The position numbers and the translations under genes are program-made. A DNA stretch of 64,000 nt from Companilactobacillus hulinensis (GTDB lineage: Bacteria > Bacillota > Bacilli > Lactobacillales > Lactobacillaceae). Location of the stretch: positions 45,167 through 109,166 of the forward strand of contig NZ_RHOO01000006.1 of the NCBI RefSeq assembly GCF_003946555.1, written 5' to 3'. Numbering within the stretch: position 1 is the stretch's first letter; the number at the start of each line of letters is the position of its first letter. The notes beneath the pieces are model-generated. The model saw nothing but the letters and a program-made list of their open reading frames with translations. It had not been told where the DNA came from and searched no databases. Of the stretch, positions 29,010 to 39,036 are shown piece after piece.

Positions 29010-30320
29010 ATGATTTATTTAAGCACTATATCTTATCAGGTCATGGATTTAATTAATAATATACTTTTCTTTTTATTAATTTTCATTATAATCCCACAAA
29101 CACGATCCAAACTAAATGTGATACTGGCCATTTTGGCTAGTATCACATTTAGCTTTATAGACCTATATCATGACAGTACAGGATTGTTACTACCTATTGT
29201 AAGCTATTTCTTTCTATTTAGAACTTACAAACCAAGAGTCGTCAATCGAATTCTGACACTCATCACCAGTACACTTATCAATGCTTTTTCTCAAAGTTTG
29301 TCTGGTTTAATAGCATTAAAACTATTTAACTATGACGGCCACATGCTAGAGATGTTGATCAGTAATGTTATTGGGAATTACATTATTGCATTATTAATAG
29401 TTTATTCTGGAATTTTTACCGTTCATTGGCTCAGCAGATATATTGATTTCAACGATAAGATAATCGTGATGATAATTACATCTGCTCTAGCAATTCTTTT
29501 AATGGGACTGATAGCCTTAACAATCGTATCGAGAATTTTGAACGTTCAATTGGAGTATATGCAGACAAATATCATTTTAAGCGCAATCATATTTATTTTC
29601 ATTTTTCTCGGAACTTTGTACTATATTGCTGGATACCTTAAACAACAGCGCGCTATCAAGGAATTAGACAAACTAAAGGAAAATCGCCTGTATATTAAAG
29701 AACTAGAAGACAGTTATAACGAAATGCGCAAGTTCAAACATGACTATAAGAATCTCTTGTTATCACTATCAATTCAGCTGCAAGACAATCAAAATACCGC
29801 TGCTTCTGAAACAATCAATAAATTATTGAAAGACTCTAGTATTGAGCAAGCTTCCAAATTGAATTACCCCGGCTTGTTCAGTTTAAAAGATGAGCTCATT
29901 CGCGGAATAATCATCAGCAAACTTATCACAGCCAAGAATGAAAATATCGCTACTGCTGTAGAAATTGCTCCTGATATTAATATCTCCAGAAATGACTCAA
30001 TTACAATAACTCGGATACTAGGAATTCTTTTTGACAACGCAATTGAGGCTTGTCGAAATGAATCCCATCCCTTTTTGGACTTTGCTTTGATCAGCGATCC
30101 TAAATATACCGAGTTTATCATAACAAATAATACGGCCCCCAATGCCAAAATCAATTTAAATCAAATTTTTTCAAATGGTTTTTCAACCAAAGAGAATCAC
30201 AGTGGACTTGGTCTAACCAATGTTCAAGAATTAGTAAATAAAAAACCAAATTTCTTTTTAAAAACAAAGTTCGAGAATGACGAATTTACTGTCATTTTAA
30301 CGATTGAAAAGGAGAATTAG
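29010..30320 (+). CDS. AgrC-like (HPK10/GHKL) sensor histidine kinase
   Basis: A 436-residue kinase with six or seven membrane segments in the first 210 residues, a dimerisation helix with the phosphoacceptor His in KFKHDYKN, and a GHKL ATPase domain with GILFDNAIEAC and GLGLTNVQEL. It is 3 bp upstream of its LytTR partner. It is paralogous to the kinase at 2.7-4.1 kb. Peptide sensing is likely for this class, but no agrB/agrD genes are visible. Confidence 0.9.
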   Translation: MIYLSTISYQVMDLINNILFFLLIFIIIPQTRSKLNVILAILASITFSFIDLYHDSTGLLLPIVSYFFLFRTYKPRVVNRILTLITSTLINAFSQSLSGLIALKLFNYDGHMLEMLISNVIGNYIIALLIVYSGIFTVHWLSRYIDFNDKIIVMIITSALAILLMGLIALTIVSRILNVQLEYMQTNIILSAIIFIFIFLGTLYYIAGYLKQQRAIKELDKLKENRLYIKELEDSYNEMRKFKHDYKNLLLSLSIQLQDNQNTAASETINKLLKDSSIEQASKLNYPGLFSLKDELIRGIIISKLITAKNENIATAVEIAPDINISRNDSITITRILGILFDNAIEACRNESHPFLDFALISDPKYTEFIITNNTAPNAKINLNQIFSNGFSTKENHSGLGLTNVQELVNKKPNFFLKTKFENDEFTVILTIEKEN

Positions 30321-30323
30321 ATT

Positions 30324-31073
30324 TTGTTAAACGTTGCTATATGTGAAGATAACCTGGAGTTAATCAATGTTTATCGATTAATTTTTAAAAATTACATGAA
30401 AGAACATCCCGAACACGAAATGCGCATTGTTGTCTCAACAGGCAATCCTAGTGAATTGGAGAACTACATTAAATATCGTAGTGATAATAATCCAATGTTC
30501 TATTTGCTTGATATCGAATTCGCTGATTCGGAAACAAAAGGTATCGACATTGCTGCAGAAATTCGTAAGAATGATGCTACAGCAAAAATAGTTTTTGTCA
30601 CTACTCACGAGGAACTGGCTTATTTAACGTTTAAAAGAAAAATCGAACCTCTCGACTATATCCGTAAAGAAGACGGAATCAAAGCTATGAACGAATCACT
30701 ATACAAAGACCTAGATGTTACGTTCGAACGTCTGCATGAGTTGAATTCACAACGACGCCGAATGTTCCATTATAGCTTAGGTTCACGTGATTACACAGTT
30801 GATATTTCTACAATCAATTACTTGGAAACATCATCTAGTTCACATAAGATATTCCTGCACACACTCACTGAGATCACCGAATTCAGAGGCAATCTCAACA
30901 GCATTGAAGAAGAATTCTCCAACTTGTATCTAGCTCACAAAAGTATCCTCGTTAATATCAACAATATTCGTTCAGTTGATTCAATGAACAAAATGATCTA
31001 TTTCAATGACGGATCTAGTTGCGAGGTTTCTAGACGTAAATTGCCTGGACTCAAAAGACAGATTGCACAGTAA
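30324..31073 (+). CDS. AgrA-like response regulator (receiver + LytTR)
   Basis: A 249-residue regulator: receiver with EDN at 8-10, likely phosphoacceptor Asp63 in YLLDIEF, FVTTHEE, then a LytTR DNA-binding domain ending in SRRKLPGLKRQ. The TTG start is nine bases after AAGGAG. It forms a two-gene operon with the kinase. The flanking SLAP genes are plausible targets, though I found no clear LytTR repeat before either of them. Confidence 0.88.
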   Translation: MLNVAICEDNLELINVYRLIFKNYMKEHPEHEMRIVVSTGNPSELENYIKYRSDNNPMFYLLDIEFADSETKGIDIAAEIRKNDATAKIVFVTTHEELAYLTFKRKIEPLDYIRKEDGIKAMNESLYKDLDVTFERLHELNSQRRRMFHYSLGSRDYTVDISTINYLETSSSSHKIFLHTLTEITEFRGNLNSIEEEFSNLYLAHKSILVNINNIRSVDSMNKMIYFNDGSSCEVSRRKLPGLKRQIAQ

Positions 31074-31095
31074 TCACTTGTTACTGTGCTTTTTG
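31065..31095 (+). terminator. Terminator overlapping the response regulator stop codon
   Basis: GCACAGTAA / TTACTGTGC, a perfect 9-bp stem containing the TAA stop in its left arm, then five T. Confidence 0.85.
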
Positions 31096-31100
31096 TTTGC

Positions 31101-31141
31101 AAAAAAGCCTGTAATCCAAAATCGGATTGCAGACTCTTTTT
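31101..31141. terminator. Second, bidirectional terminator
   Basis: CTGTAATCC pairs with GGATTGCAG; it has an A run on the left and a T run on the right. It can end the SLAP transcript coming from the other strand. Confidence 0.7.
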
Positions 31142-31180
31142 GACTTAATGTTCGAAAGTTGAACGTGTTGTCACACTCTT

Positions 31181-31693
31181 CTAATATGCTTCAGTAAAAC
31201 TCTGTGAAATAACTTCATACATTGGAACATATTCATTCGGTGCAACTCTGACGAATGGCATTCCTGATGAAGTATAGATCACTGTGTCTGAATACCAATA
31301 AGTATCAGACTTCAAGGCAACTGATGTACTCTCGACAAAACTATGACTATAGACATCGACTTCACCACTGGAATCCTCCACTTCGATGATTTCTGGACGC
31401 AATTGATACAAATAACTATCTTTAGAACTTAAATATTCATCATAACCAACTCTAAATAACTCTGAACCATCATTTTGATCTAAGATTCTTCCTACCTTCC
31501 AATTACTCTTATCGGGTAATGACTTTCCAATTGATTCTCCGGTAGAATTATATAGCTTTCCTGGATTTGAGCTCACTTCGGCAAGATAACCTGCACCAGT
31601 CACTGACTCAGCTTGTACCGTATTATAATGTAGTGAAGAAAAGCTCATAAGAAGCAAAGCTAATATCATTGAGATAATAGTTTTCTTTTTCAC
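31181..31693 (-). CDS. Secreted SLAP-like domain protein, paralogue
   Basis: A 170-residue exported protein with signal peptide (cleavage near VQAES) and two SLAP-like repeats. It aligns along its whole length with the protein at 27.1 kb: shared positions include RPEIIEV/RPEIIKV, WYSDT..IYT..GMPF.RVAP and the QSFT end. The start is GTG, after AAGGAAG. The pair probably arose by duplication around the regulatory genes. Confidence 0.8.
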   Translation of the reverse strand: MKKKTIISMILALLLMSFSSLHYNTVQAESVTGAGYLAEVSSNPGKLYNSTGESIGKSLPDKSNWKVGRILDQNDGSELFRVGYDEYLSSKDSYLYQLRPEIIEVEDSSGEVDVYSHSFVESTSVALKSDTYWYSDTVIYTSSGMPFVRVAPNEYVPMYEVISQSFTEAY

Positions 31694-31820
31694 TTTTCCG
31701 TCTTCCTTTATCTTAGATTAAAGCCGATTCTAAGCTGATAAATATCAAAATACAAAAAAATTGCATACAAAAAATTAAATATTTGTTTTAATATTTTAAT
31801 TGTTGTACATTTTGAACATA

Positions 31821-31852
31821 AAAAACGACCTACTAATTAAAGTAAGTCGTTC
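31821..31852 (-). terminator. Terminator of tRNA-Leu
   Basis: On the minus strand, AACGACTTACT pairs with AGTAGGTCGTT (one wobble), then a T run. Confidence 0.75.
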
Positions 31853-31870
31853 ATCAATACTACTTATTTA

Positions 31871-31956
31871 TGCGGGTAAGAAGATTCGAACTTCCACGGA
31901 GATAATTCTCCACAAGATCCTTAGTCTTGCGCGTCTGCCAATTCCGCCATACCCGC
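31871..31956 (-). tRNA. tRNA-Leu (AAG)
   Basis: An 86-nt cloverleaf with acceptor GCGGGTA/TACCCGC, a long variable arm as expected for leucine, T-loop GTTCGAATC and anticodon loop CTAAGGA, which reads AAG. Discriminator A. CCA is not encoded. Confidence 0.93.
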
Positions 31957-32018
31957 GTACAAGTAATATTTTACATTTCATTAATTTCAATATCAAGAGC
32001 AAGTTCAATGAAATTTAC

Positions 32019-32480
32019 TTAAATATTGATATTTTTGATAAATTTCAACTTTCCACGACATTTTCCACAGACAAAACGTCTGGTATCGATTTTTCTCACA
32101 CGTTGATATATTGTATGGCACTTAGAACATTCGTAAACATGAACTGTTTTGTGCTTATTAGTATTATTCAGTGACGGTGCGAATCTTAACCCTCCCACTT
32201 GTTTCAATAATACTTTGAACTCATGGTCCTTATGTTGTGACGGCATCCCAGAATTATAGAGATGGTAATGGCAGAGTTCATGTTTAATAACACCAACCAG
32301 AGTTTCCATTCCATATTGTTGGTAAATCTTAGGATTAATATCTATATGTCTATCCTTAAGATGGAATCTACCACCGGTCGTCCGCAAACGATTATTAAAG
32401 AACGCTTCATGAACAAAAGGTTTCCCAAAGTATTCTTGGGAAACCTTTTTTATTAGAACAGTTAATTCTGAATCATTCAT
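32019..32480 (-). CDS. SprT family zinc metallopeptidase-like protein
   Basis: A 153-residue SprT-like protein. The zinc-binding HELCH motif is near residue 66, and a C-terminal zinc ribbon (CSKCHTIYQR, CGKC) follows. Bacterial members are poorly characterised; the eukaryotic relatives act on DNA-protein crosslinks. The stop of the upstream gene overlaps its start. Codons 10-22 contain a 14-bp hairpin (32415-32449). Confidence 0.88.
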   Translation of the reverse strand: MNDSELTVLIKKVSQEYFGKPFVHEAFFNNRLRTTGGRFHLKDRHIDINPKIYQQYGMETLVGVIKHELCHYHLYNSGMPSQHKDHEFKVLLKQVGGLRFAPSLNNTNKHKTVHVYECSKCHTIYQRVRKIDTRRFVCGKCRGKLKFIKNINI

Positions 32481-32911
32481 TAGATTTCAGTCATCTTTTG
32501 CATGTACTTAGAAAACTTGTCCATGTTCTCATCTTGAACTTTTTCAGCTGTGTTGAATTTCTCACGATCAATAGTTTGGTCTTCATTGATACTGTCAGTC
32601 ATATCAGCACATCCCTCAACGTACTTCTTAAATGCTGAAACAAGTGACATATGTGTACCCATATATCTTGCAGGTGCTTTTGCCTTTTGCAACTTAGCTA
32701 GTAGTGATTGGTAGTTCTCTGTACCACTCTTAAAATCATGCATGATCTTTGTGTATTCAACTGCATCGATTTTTTCTACTTGATCACGGTCCAAAGCCTT
32801 ACGCAATGTTTCAAACTCAGGGTTCAACTTATCTTGTTCATCCTGAATTGATTGAACTGTTCCATTGATCAAATTACCATAAACCATGGCCTTTTTTTGT
32901 GCTGCATTCAT
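32480..32911 (-). CDS. Helical hypothetical protein
   Basis: A 143-residue, almost entirely alpha-helical and charged protein with no membrane segment, signal peptide or motif I recognise. It overlaps the sprT-like gene by one base and follows the GtrB-like gene by 6 bp, so it is part of that transcript. It could be a cytoplasmic coiled-coil adaptor. No function is assigned. Confidence 0.75.
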   Translation of the reverse strand: MNAAQKKAMVYGNLINGTVQSIQDEQDKLNPEFETLRKALDRDQVEKIDAVEYTKIMHDFKSGTENYQSLLAKLQKAKAPARYMGTHMSLVSAFKKYVEGCADMTDSINEDQTIDREKFNTAEKVQDENMDKFSKYMQKMTEI

Positions 32912-32917
32912 AAATGC

Positions 32918-33889
32918 TTACCTCTTATTTTCCTTTAATGTTTTCTCTGTATAAATATCACGTTCAATAGTGAAACGTGGACGATGCTTAACCTCACTGA
33001 ATATCTTACCAACATACTCACCAATAACACTGATACAAATCAACTGAACACCGCCAAGTGCCCAAATTGAGATCATCATTGATGGCCAGCCAGACACAAC
33101 GTGACCATTGATCTTTTGAACTATTGTATAAATCAATAACGCAATACTGATCAATACAATGAAGAATCCCAGTCCCATGATCATCTTGATTGGAACAATC
33201 GAGAACGATGTAATTCCATCCATTGCAAACTTAATCATCTTTTTTAATGGATACTTAGATTCTCCAGCAAATCTTTCTTTTCTAGCATAATACACTTTGG
33301 CCGACTTGAATCCAACCATTGGGACGATACCACGTAAGAATAAGTTAGTCTCTCTATAACTAAGCAATACCTCACAAGCACGCTTACTCATCAGACGGAA
33401 GTCCGCAGAGTCAGGAACTAACTTGACACCTAACCAGCCCATGAACTTGTAGAACATTTCGGCCGTACCACGTTTGAATGAACTGTCAGTATCACGATTG
33501 TTACGAACACCATAGACAACCTCATTACCTTCAATGAACTTATCGACCATTTCAGGAATGGCATTAACATCGTCTTGGAGGTCAGCATCGATCGTAATGA
33601 CGGCATCGGAATCCTTAGAAGCTGAAGTTACACCAGCTAATAATGCTCCTTGATGTCCAAAGTTACGACTCAATTTGACTCCACTGACCAAGTCATTCTC
33701 ACTAGAATACTCATCGATCAGACTCCAAGTCTTGTCTTTACTACCATCATCAACAAAAACAATCTTACTGTTGGCAGAAATTTTTTTCTCATTAATCAGA
33801 TTATTAACAATCTGTGTTAGTTCCTTAGTTGTTTCGTGGAGTACTTCTTGTTCGTTATAACAAGGTACAACAATACTTAATTTAAACAA
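32918..33889 (-). CDS. GtrB/CsbB-like polyprenyl-phosphate glycosyltransferase
   Basis: A 323-residue family 2 glycosyltransferase: GT-A domain with VVPCYNEQEVL and the DADLQDD metal site, then two C-terminal membrane helices (about 228-255 and 265-290). Such enzymes load a sugar on undecaprenyl phosphate, which is then used outside the membrane to decorate teichoic acids or glycans. The GT-C protein encoded next to it (8-bp overlap) is the natural acceptor-side partner. Confidence 0.9.
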   Translation of the reverse strand: MFKLSIVVPCYNEQEVLHETTKELTQIVNNLINEKKISANSKIVFVDDGSKDKTWSLIDEYSSENDLVSGVKLSRNFGHQGALLAGVTSASKDSDAVITIDADLQDDVNAIPEMVDKFIEGNEVVYGVRNNRDTDSSFKRGTAEMFYKFMGWLGVKLVPDSADFRLMSKRACEVLLSYRETNLFLRGIVPMVGFKSAKVYYARKERFAGESKYPLKKMIKFAMDGITSFSIVPIKMIMGLGFFIVLISIALLIYTIVQKINGHVVSGWPSMMISIWALGGVQLICISVIGEYVGKIFSEVKHRPRFTIERDIYTEKTLKENKR

Positions 33890-35348
33890 TATGTTTTCGA
33901 CTCCCCTTTACTTTTTGACCGATCCAGTTTGCGACTGTATACAATCCAACACTGCCTAGAATTGCTACGACAGGTAATAATTCAAGACGATATCGTCCTT
34001 GAACTTCAATCAATAATTGAACTACTGCATAAGCCATCAATGTTAATAATAACAAATAAATATGTCCGCTAAACTTAATCTTGAATAATCTTAACGATCC
34101 GATCCACGAGAATATTATCAATAACACACTTCCCATGTACGCAGCCAAATTCATTAGATTAGTTGCTCGTGCCGAATGAATAGTTACAAACTCCGTGAAG
34201 TCAGTTGCCGTGGATCTTTGTGCCCACAGAATACTATTCTTGCGCCAGAACAAGCTAAGCCATCTAGTTGGACTCTCATTCAAATAATCGAATTGTTCCT
34301 TGATGACCTTATGCTCTTGCTTGCTCATCTTGGCACGACTAACCTTCATATCAAATTGATTGACCATTGCCTGGTCATAGACACCACTAGAATTATAATC
34401 CAAACCAGTTACGAATTTCCATTCAGAGTCACGATTGGTTAATCCATATTCATTCAGACCAGATGCTTTGATAGCCATCCCAGCTCCACTGAAGATAACA
34501 AAATATATAGCCAAAGTTATTAATAACTTCCAGATAGCATGAATATCGAACTTATTATTTTGTATCAACATATAAATAATAATGTAAACCACGATACCAG
34601 CAATAATTACCGGACCGATTGGTCTGATAACACTACCGACTGCAAGTGTGACACCTGCCAAAGAATAAGACCAATACTTGTTGATCATCAATAGATAGAA
34701 AGTTACTAAAAATAGCAGCATCCCCAAATATTGATTACATGACTGACTATTCAAGGCAAACCAATCCAAGTCGATCATTAATAAAAGAACTGCTAAACGA
34801 GCCATTTTGATATTGTTGAATATCTTGACCACTAACTTGTAAACCATCAAAAGAATCAATGATTGATACAGTACATTCAATAATTGAATCGCAATGACAT
34901 GCTCACCAAATACTTTCACTACCGCCATTACATACACTAAGAAACCAGTTTGATAAGCCCACTTAGCAAAGTAATCATTGTCAGTAGAATAAATTGCCTT
35001 ACCTGATAATGCTGCTGGAGCATTCCCCCAGAAAGCTCCGAAATCACTGATCTGTGCTTTTGGTACCAAATTGATCCAAATAATTGCGATAATCGCAAAA
35101 ATTGCTATCAACGTGTACAACACAAGTCGGTTCTTGATTAGATTGTCATCCGAAACTCTAATAAGAACTAATGCTGCCAATAAAGTCAAAATGATTGCAC
35201 AAATAAGAACCAGTACATTAAATACTGGTTCATACGATAAATAAGTTTTACTGTAATAAATCACCATTTGAACAAACACTACTGAAGTAAATATAGCAAC
35301 ACAGATTAATATGATTTTGCTGATAATATCTTGAAATTTGTTAAGCAT
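33882..35348 (-). CDS. GT-C type membrane glycosyltransferase
   Basis: A 488-residue membrane protein with about 11-12 helices. The first large outer loop has SDFGAFWGNAP, an acidic position like the catalytic Asp of GT-C/PMT enzymes. A soluble loop sits between later helices. These enzymes take sugars from polyprenyl-phosphate on the outer face. It overlaps the GtrB-like gene by 8 bp, so the two form a two-step sugar-transfer unit. The acceptor is unknown. Confidence 0.8.
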   Translation of the reverse strand: MLNKFQDIISKIILICVAIFTSVVFVQMVIYYSKTYLSYEPVFNVLVLICAIILTLLAALVLIRVSDDNLIKNRLVLYTLIAIFAIIAIIWINLVPKAQISDFGAFWGNAPAALSGKAIYSTDNDYFAKWAYQTGFLVYVMAVVKVFGEHVIAIQLLNVLYQSLILLMVYKLVVKIFNNIKMARLAVLLLMIDLDWFALNSQSCNQYLGMLLFLVTFYLLMINKYWSYSLAGVTLAVGSVIRPIGPVIIAGIVVYIIIYMLIQNNKFDIHAIWKLLITLAIYFVIFSGAGMAIKASGLNEYGLTNRDSEWKFVTGLDYNSSGVYDQAMVNQFDMKVSRAKMSKQEHKVIKEQFDYLNESPTRWLSLFWRKNSILWAQRSTATDFTEFVTIHSARATNLMNLAAYMGSVLLIIFSWIGSLRLFKIKFSGHIYLLLLTLMAYAVVQLLIEVQGRYRLELLPVVAILGSVGLYTVANWIGQKVKGSRKHIV

Positions 35349-35386
35349 ATTTTCCTCTTCAATCTAATCCCTGTTGATTTTGCTTT

Positions 35387-36580
35387 TTACGCAGTAGTTT
35401 CGTTAGCATGAGAATGCTTCTTAGCATATTCACCTAACTTAGAGATACACCCTTCGATATTCTCCATACTTGATGCATAGCTGAAACGAATGTAACCTTC
35501 TCCACCTACACCGAAGAAACTACCTGGCAAAATAGCAAGATGTTCTTCATCAAGTATATCATTACATAATTGTACGTCATCCTGATTCAAGCCATCAGGA
35601 ATCTTACCAAATAGATAGAAAGCTCCATCTGGATCGGGACACTTGAAACCTAGCTTAGTCAATCCAGCTTCCAAAACATCTCTTCTAGCACAATATTGTT
35701 TGCGCATTGCAATAGGATCATCGAATCCATTCTTATATGCCTCTAATGCTGCAGCCTGCGTGATGGATGTGATCGAAGTAGTTGCTAACTCGTGAATCTT
35801 ATTGATCTGAGCAATTATTTCAGCAGGACCACAGACAATACCAAAACGCCATCCAGTCATTGCATGCGACTTAGAAAGTCCATTGAGCAAGATAGTTTGT
35901 TCTGGCAAGAAACTTGCGAATGATTCATGCTTATAATTATACGTTAATTCACTATAAATTTCGTCGCTAACAACGAAAACATCATATTTTCTCAACACAT
36001 CTGCTAAAGCAGCCAATTCGTCATGAGTATAGCTGACACCAGTTGGATTGCTTGGGAAATTCATTAAGAATATTTTAATCTTAGGATGCGTCGTCATAAT
36101 CTGATCTAACACATCTGGAGTTACCTTGAATCCCGTCTTAGATGTATCAATATAGACAGGATTTGCCTTGTTAAAACTTGCATCAGGTCCATAGATCGTA
36201 AATGATGGTGAAGGAATCAATACCTCATCACCTGGTTGTAATATTGCATTAAACGCAGAGAAAACACCTTCTGTAACACCAGTCGTAGCAACGATCTGAG
36301 TCAATGGATCATAGTTCAATCCATATTTAACATGCAGATAATTGGCAACAGCTGATAACAGCTCATGGTCACCTTCTGGAACTGTGTAGTGAGTCTTATT
36401 TTCCAAGATACCATTGATTGCACCTAATTTGATGTGATCAGGAGTTGGAAAATTTGGTTCGCCGATAGTCATATTGATAACATCAGGAATACCCTTGGCA
36501 CGTGCATTAAACTTAAAGATATCCTGTTGTTTTAGAGCTAAAACTTCTGGTTTCATTAATGAAATTAAATTTTTCTTCAT
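35387..36580 (-). CDS. Class I/II pyridoxal-phosphate aminotransferase
   Basis: A 397-residue fold-type I aminotransferase. The PLP lysine lies in LNGLSKSHAMTGWRFG, and NFPSNPTGVSY and the C-terminal Arg in YIRFSYA are present. It resembles the PatA/AraT aromatic or aspartate-like enzymes of lactobacilli, which make keto acids from amino acids. The exact substrate cannot be told. It appears to be a separate transcript. Confidence 0.88.
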   Translation of the reverse strand: MKKNLISLMKPEVLALKQQDIFKFNARAKGIPDVINMTIGEPNFPTPDHIKLGAINGILENKTHYTVPEGDHELLSAVANYLHVKYGLNYDPLTQIVATTGVTEGVFSAFNAILQPGDEVLIPSPSFTIYGPDASFNKANPVYIDTSKTGFKVTPDVLDQIMTTHPKIKIFLMNFPSNPTGVSYTHDELAALADVLRKYDVFVVSDEIYSELTYNYKHESFASFLPEQTILLNGLSKSHAMTGWRFGIVCGPAEIIAQINKIHELATTSITSITQAAALEAYKNGFDDPIAMRKQYCARRDVLEAGLTKLGFKCPDPDGAFYLFGKIPDGLNQDDVQLCNDILDEEHLAILPGSFFGVGGEGYIRFSYASSMENIEGCISKLGEYAKKHSHANETTA

Positions 36581-36643
36581 GTTTAAACACCTCTTTGTGC
36601 ATATTTTAACACACTTACTACCTATATTTTACTCATTTTTCGA

Positions 36644-36673
36644 AAAAAGGACATTCAAAAGGTTGAATGTCCA
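36644..36673 (-). terminator. Terminator after nadE
   Basis: On the minus strand, GGACATTCAA pairs with TTGAATGTCC around CCTT, then six T. Confidence 0.85.
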
Positions 36674-36683
36674 ATCATAAAGT

Positions 36684-37502
36684 TTATTTATCAAATACTG
36701 TATAAGGAGTTCGACGTTTGTGTGCTGTCTTACGATACCAATTCTCAATAATTTCAGCACTCTTAACAGGAACTTCTTTACCTTCCAGGTAATTATCAAT
36801 GTCTGTATACGATACACCAAGAGCTTTCTCATCAGGAAGGCTTGGACGATCTTCTTCAAGGTCAGCCGTTGGTGTCTTCTCGTAAAGGTTCTTTGGAGCG
36901 TTTAATTTTTCTAGCATTGCACGTCCTTGACGCTTATCCAAACGGAATAGCGGCGTTACATCAGCAGCACCATCACCAAATTTTGTATAAAATCCGGTTA
37001 TGTTTTCTGCTGCATGATCAGTTCCAACGACAACACCCTTATTATCACCTGCAATGGCATATTGTGCAATCATTCTCGTACGAGCTTTGATATTGCCCTT
37101 GTTAAAATCAGTGATATTGAAACCATTATCTTCGACGGCTTTGACCATTGCGTCAACACTGTCTTTAATATTCACACGTGAAACGACATCAGCTTGCATC
37201 CATTCGATAGCTTGCATGGCATCTGATTCATCTGCCTGTTCACCATATGGAAGACGCACGGCAATGAACTTGTAATCCTTGTCGCCAGTTTCATCCCGAA
37301 GCTCAGTCATAGCTATTTCTGACAAACGTCCAGCCAAAGTTGAATCTTGACCACCAGAAATCCCTAATACTAAGCTCTTTAGTCCTTTGTTCTTTAGTAA
37401 ATAATTCTTTAAAAAGTCTACTGAACGGCGAATCTCTTCGTCAACATCAATTACAGGCTTCGTTCCTTCATAATCAATTATTTCTTTTTGAAGCGGTCTC
37501 AT
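36684..37502 (-). CDS. nadE: NH3-dependent NAD+ synthetase
   Basis: A 272-residue N-type ATP pyrophosphatase with the P-loop [15 protein letters not shown]. It amidates nicotinic acid adenine dinucleotide to NAD+. The length shows the ammonia-dependent form without a glutaminase domain. It is 3 bp downstream of pncB, forming an NAD salvage unit that starts from nicotinate. Confidence 0.96.
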   Translation of the reverse strand: MRPLQKEIIDYEGTKPVIDVDEEIRRSVDFLKNYLLKNKGLKSLVLGISGGQDSTLAGRLSEIAMTELRDETGDKDYKFIAVRLPYGEQADESDAMQAIEWMQADVVSRVNIKDSVDAMVKAVEDNGFNITDFNKGNIKARTRMIAQYAIAGDNKGVVVGTDHAAENITGFYTKFGDGAADVTPLFRLDKRQGRAMLEKLNAPKNLYEKTPTADLEEDRPSLPDEKALGVSYTDIDNYLEGKEVPVKSAEIIENWYRKTAHKRRTPYTVFDK

Positions 37503-37505
37503 TTA

Positions 37506-38978
37506 TTAGTCACCTATTCTAATGTTATTTACATCGTTACGGATCTTTTCGATATATTTCATCTTATGACTGTAAAGTTTTGAAGACAAGTCGACTGGAT
37601 AGATTTGTGGATTCAAGATACGTTTGTATTCATCCCACAATGAATCAAGATTCTGAGCACAATAGTCTCTGATATCTTGTACACTTGGAGTCTCATAAAC
37701 CTGCTTACCATCTTCAAAAATATCATGCAACAATGGCTCAGCTTGGAAATCCTTCACCGTCTTGTTGATATATGTATATTGTGGATGGAACATATACAAT
37801 GATGAATGTTTTCTAGGATCTTCATTCCAAAGTGTGACGTAATCACCTTCAGACTTATTATTCTTTTCATTATTAGTTATTCTCCACACTTGTTTCTTAC
37901 CAGGTGTAGAAATCTTAACAGCATTACTTGATAGTTTCAAAGTATCCATCATGTTGCCGCGATTGTCTTCAATACTTACCAACTTGTATACAGCACCCAG
38001 AGCTGGTTGATCAAAAGCAGTAATATTCTTAGTACCGATACCCCAAACATCGATCTTAGCATCCTGCATCTTCAAGTTAAGGATAGTTTTTTCGTCCAAA
38101 TCATTTGAAGCGTAGATCTTGGCATCAGTGAATCCAGCTTCGTCCAATTGTTCACGAACACGCTTAGAAATATAAGCCATATCACCAGAATCAATTCTGA
38201 CACCTTGGAAGTTGATCTTGTCGCCCATTTCTTTGGCAACCTTAATGGCACTAGGAACACCACTCTTCAAAGTATCATAAGTATCCACTAAGAAGACACA
38301 GTTCTTGTGTGTTTCAGCATAGGCCTTGAAAGCCTCATATTCGTTACGATATGTCTGTACCAATGCATGAGCATGAGTACCAGAAATAGGAATACCGAAC
38401 ATCTTACCTGCAAGAACATTACTTGTAGCATCGAATCCACCAATGTATGAAGCACGACTACCCCAAATAGCGGCATCTACTTCTTGAGCACGACGTGAAC
38501 CGAATTCCAATACAGGATCATCGCCACAGACAGTCTTGATACGTGCTGCCTTAGTAGCAACTAGTGTTTGATAGTTGATCATATTGAGAATAGCTGTTTC
38601 GATCAATTGACATTGTGCAAGTGGTCCTTCAACTTGGAAAATTGGTTCTTCATTGAAGACCAAATCACCTTCCTTAGCTGAACGGATAGTACAGCTGAAT
38701 GTCAGATCCTTTAACCAACGTAAGAATCCTTCATCGAATTCTCCATATTCTCGTAAGTATTCAATATCTGAATCTGAAAACTTAAGATTGTTCAAATAAT
38801 CAATAACATGTTCCAAACCAGCAAAAATGGCAAAGCCATTATCGAATGGCAGATTTCTGAAATAACATTCAAAAACAGCATTACGATCATGCAGCCCTTT
38901 CTTCCAGTATGTATACATCATATTCAATTCATAATAATCTGTATGTAAAGTTAAACCTTCGTCTTGGTATTGAGTCAT
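37506..38978 (-). CDS. pncB: Nicotinate phosphoribosyltransferase
   Basis: A 490-residue NAPRTase that joins nicotinate and PRPP to nicotinate mononucleotide. It has the N-terminal TDYYELNMMYTYWKKG, the active-site stretch EFGSRRAQEVDAA and the IRIDSGDMAY phosphate-binding region. The second of two adjacent ATG codons fits the AAGGAG better. The enzyme for the middle step (nadD) is not in the window. Confidence 0.95.
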   Translation of the reverse strand: MTQYQDEGLTLHTDYYELNMMYTYWKKGLHDRNAVFECYFRNLPFDNGFAIFAGLEHVIDYLNNLKFSDSDIEYLREYGEFDEGFLRWLKDLTFSCTIRSAKEGDLVFNEEPIFQVEGPLAQCQLIETAILNMINYQTLVATKAARIKTVCGDDPVLEFGSRRAQEVDAAIWGSRASYIGGFDATSNVLAGKMFGIPISGTHAHALVQTYRNEYEAFKAYAETHKNCVFLVDTYDTLKSGVPSAIKVAKEMGDKINFQGVRIDSGDMAYISKRVREQLDEAGFTDAKIYASNDLDEKTILNLKMQDAKIDVWGIGTKNITAFDQPALGAVYKLVSIEDNRGNMMDTLKLSSNAVKISTPGKKQVWRITNNEKNNKSEGDYVTLWNEDPRKHSSLYMFHPQYTYINKTVKDFQAEPLLHDIFEDGKQVYETPSVQDIRDYCAQNLDSLWDEYKRILNPQIYPVDLSSKLYSHKMKYIEKIRNDVNNIRIGD

Positions 38979-39036
38979 CATATCTCCTTGATTTTTGATG
39001 GTCTTAAAATTTACAGTTTTTATTTTACCATGAAAA

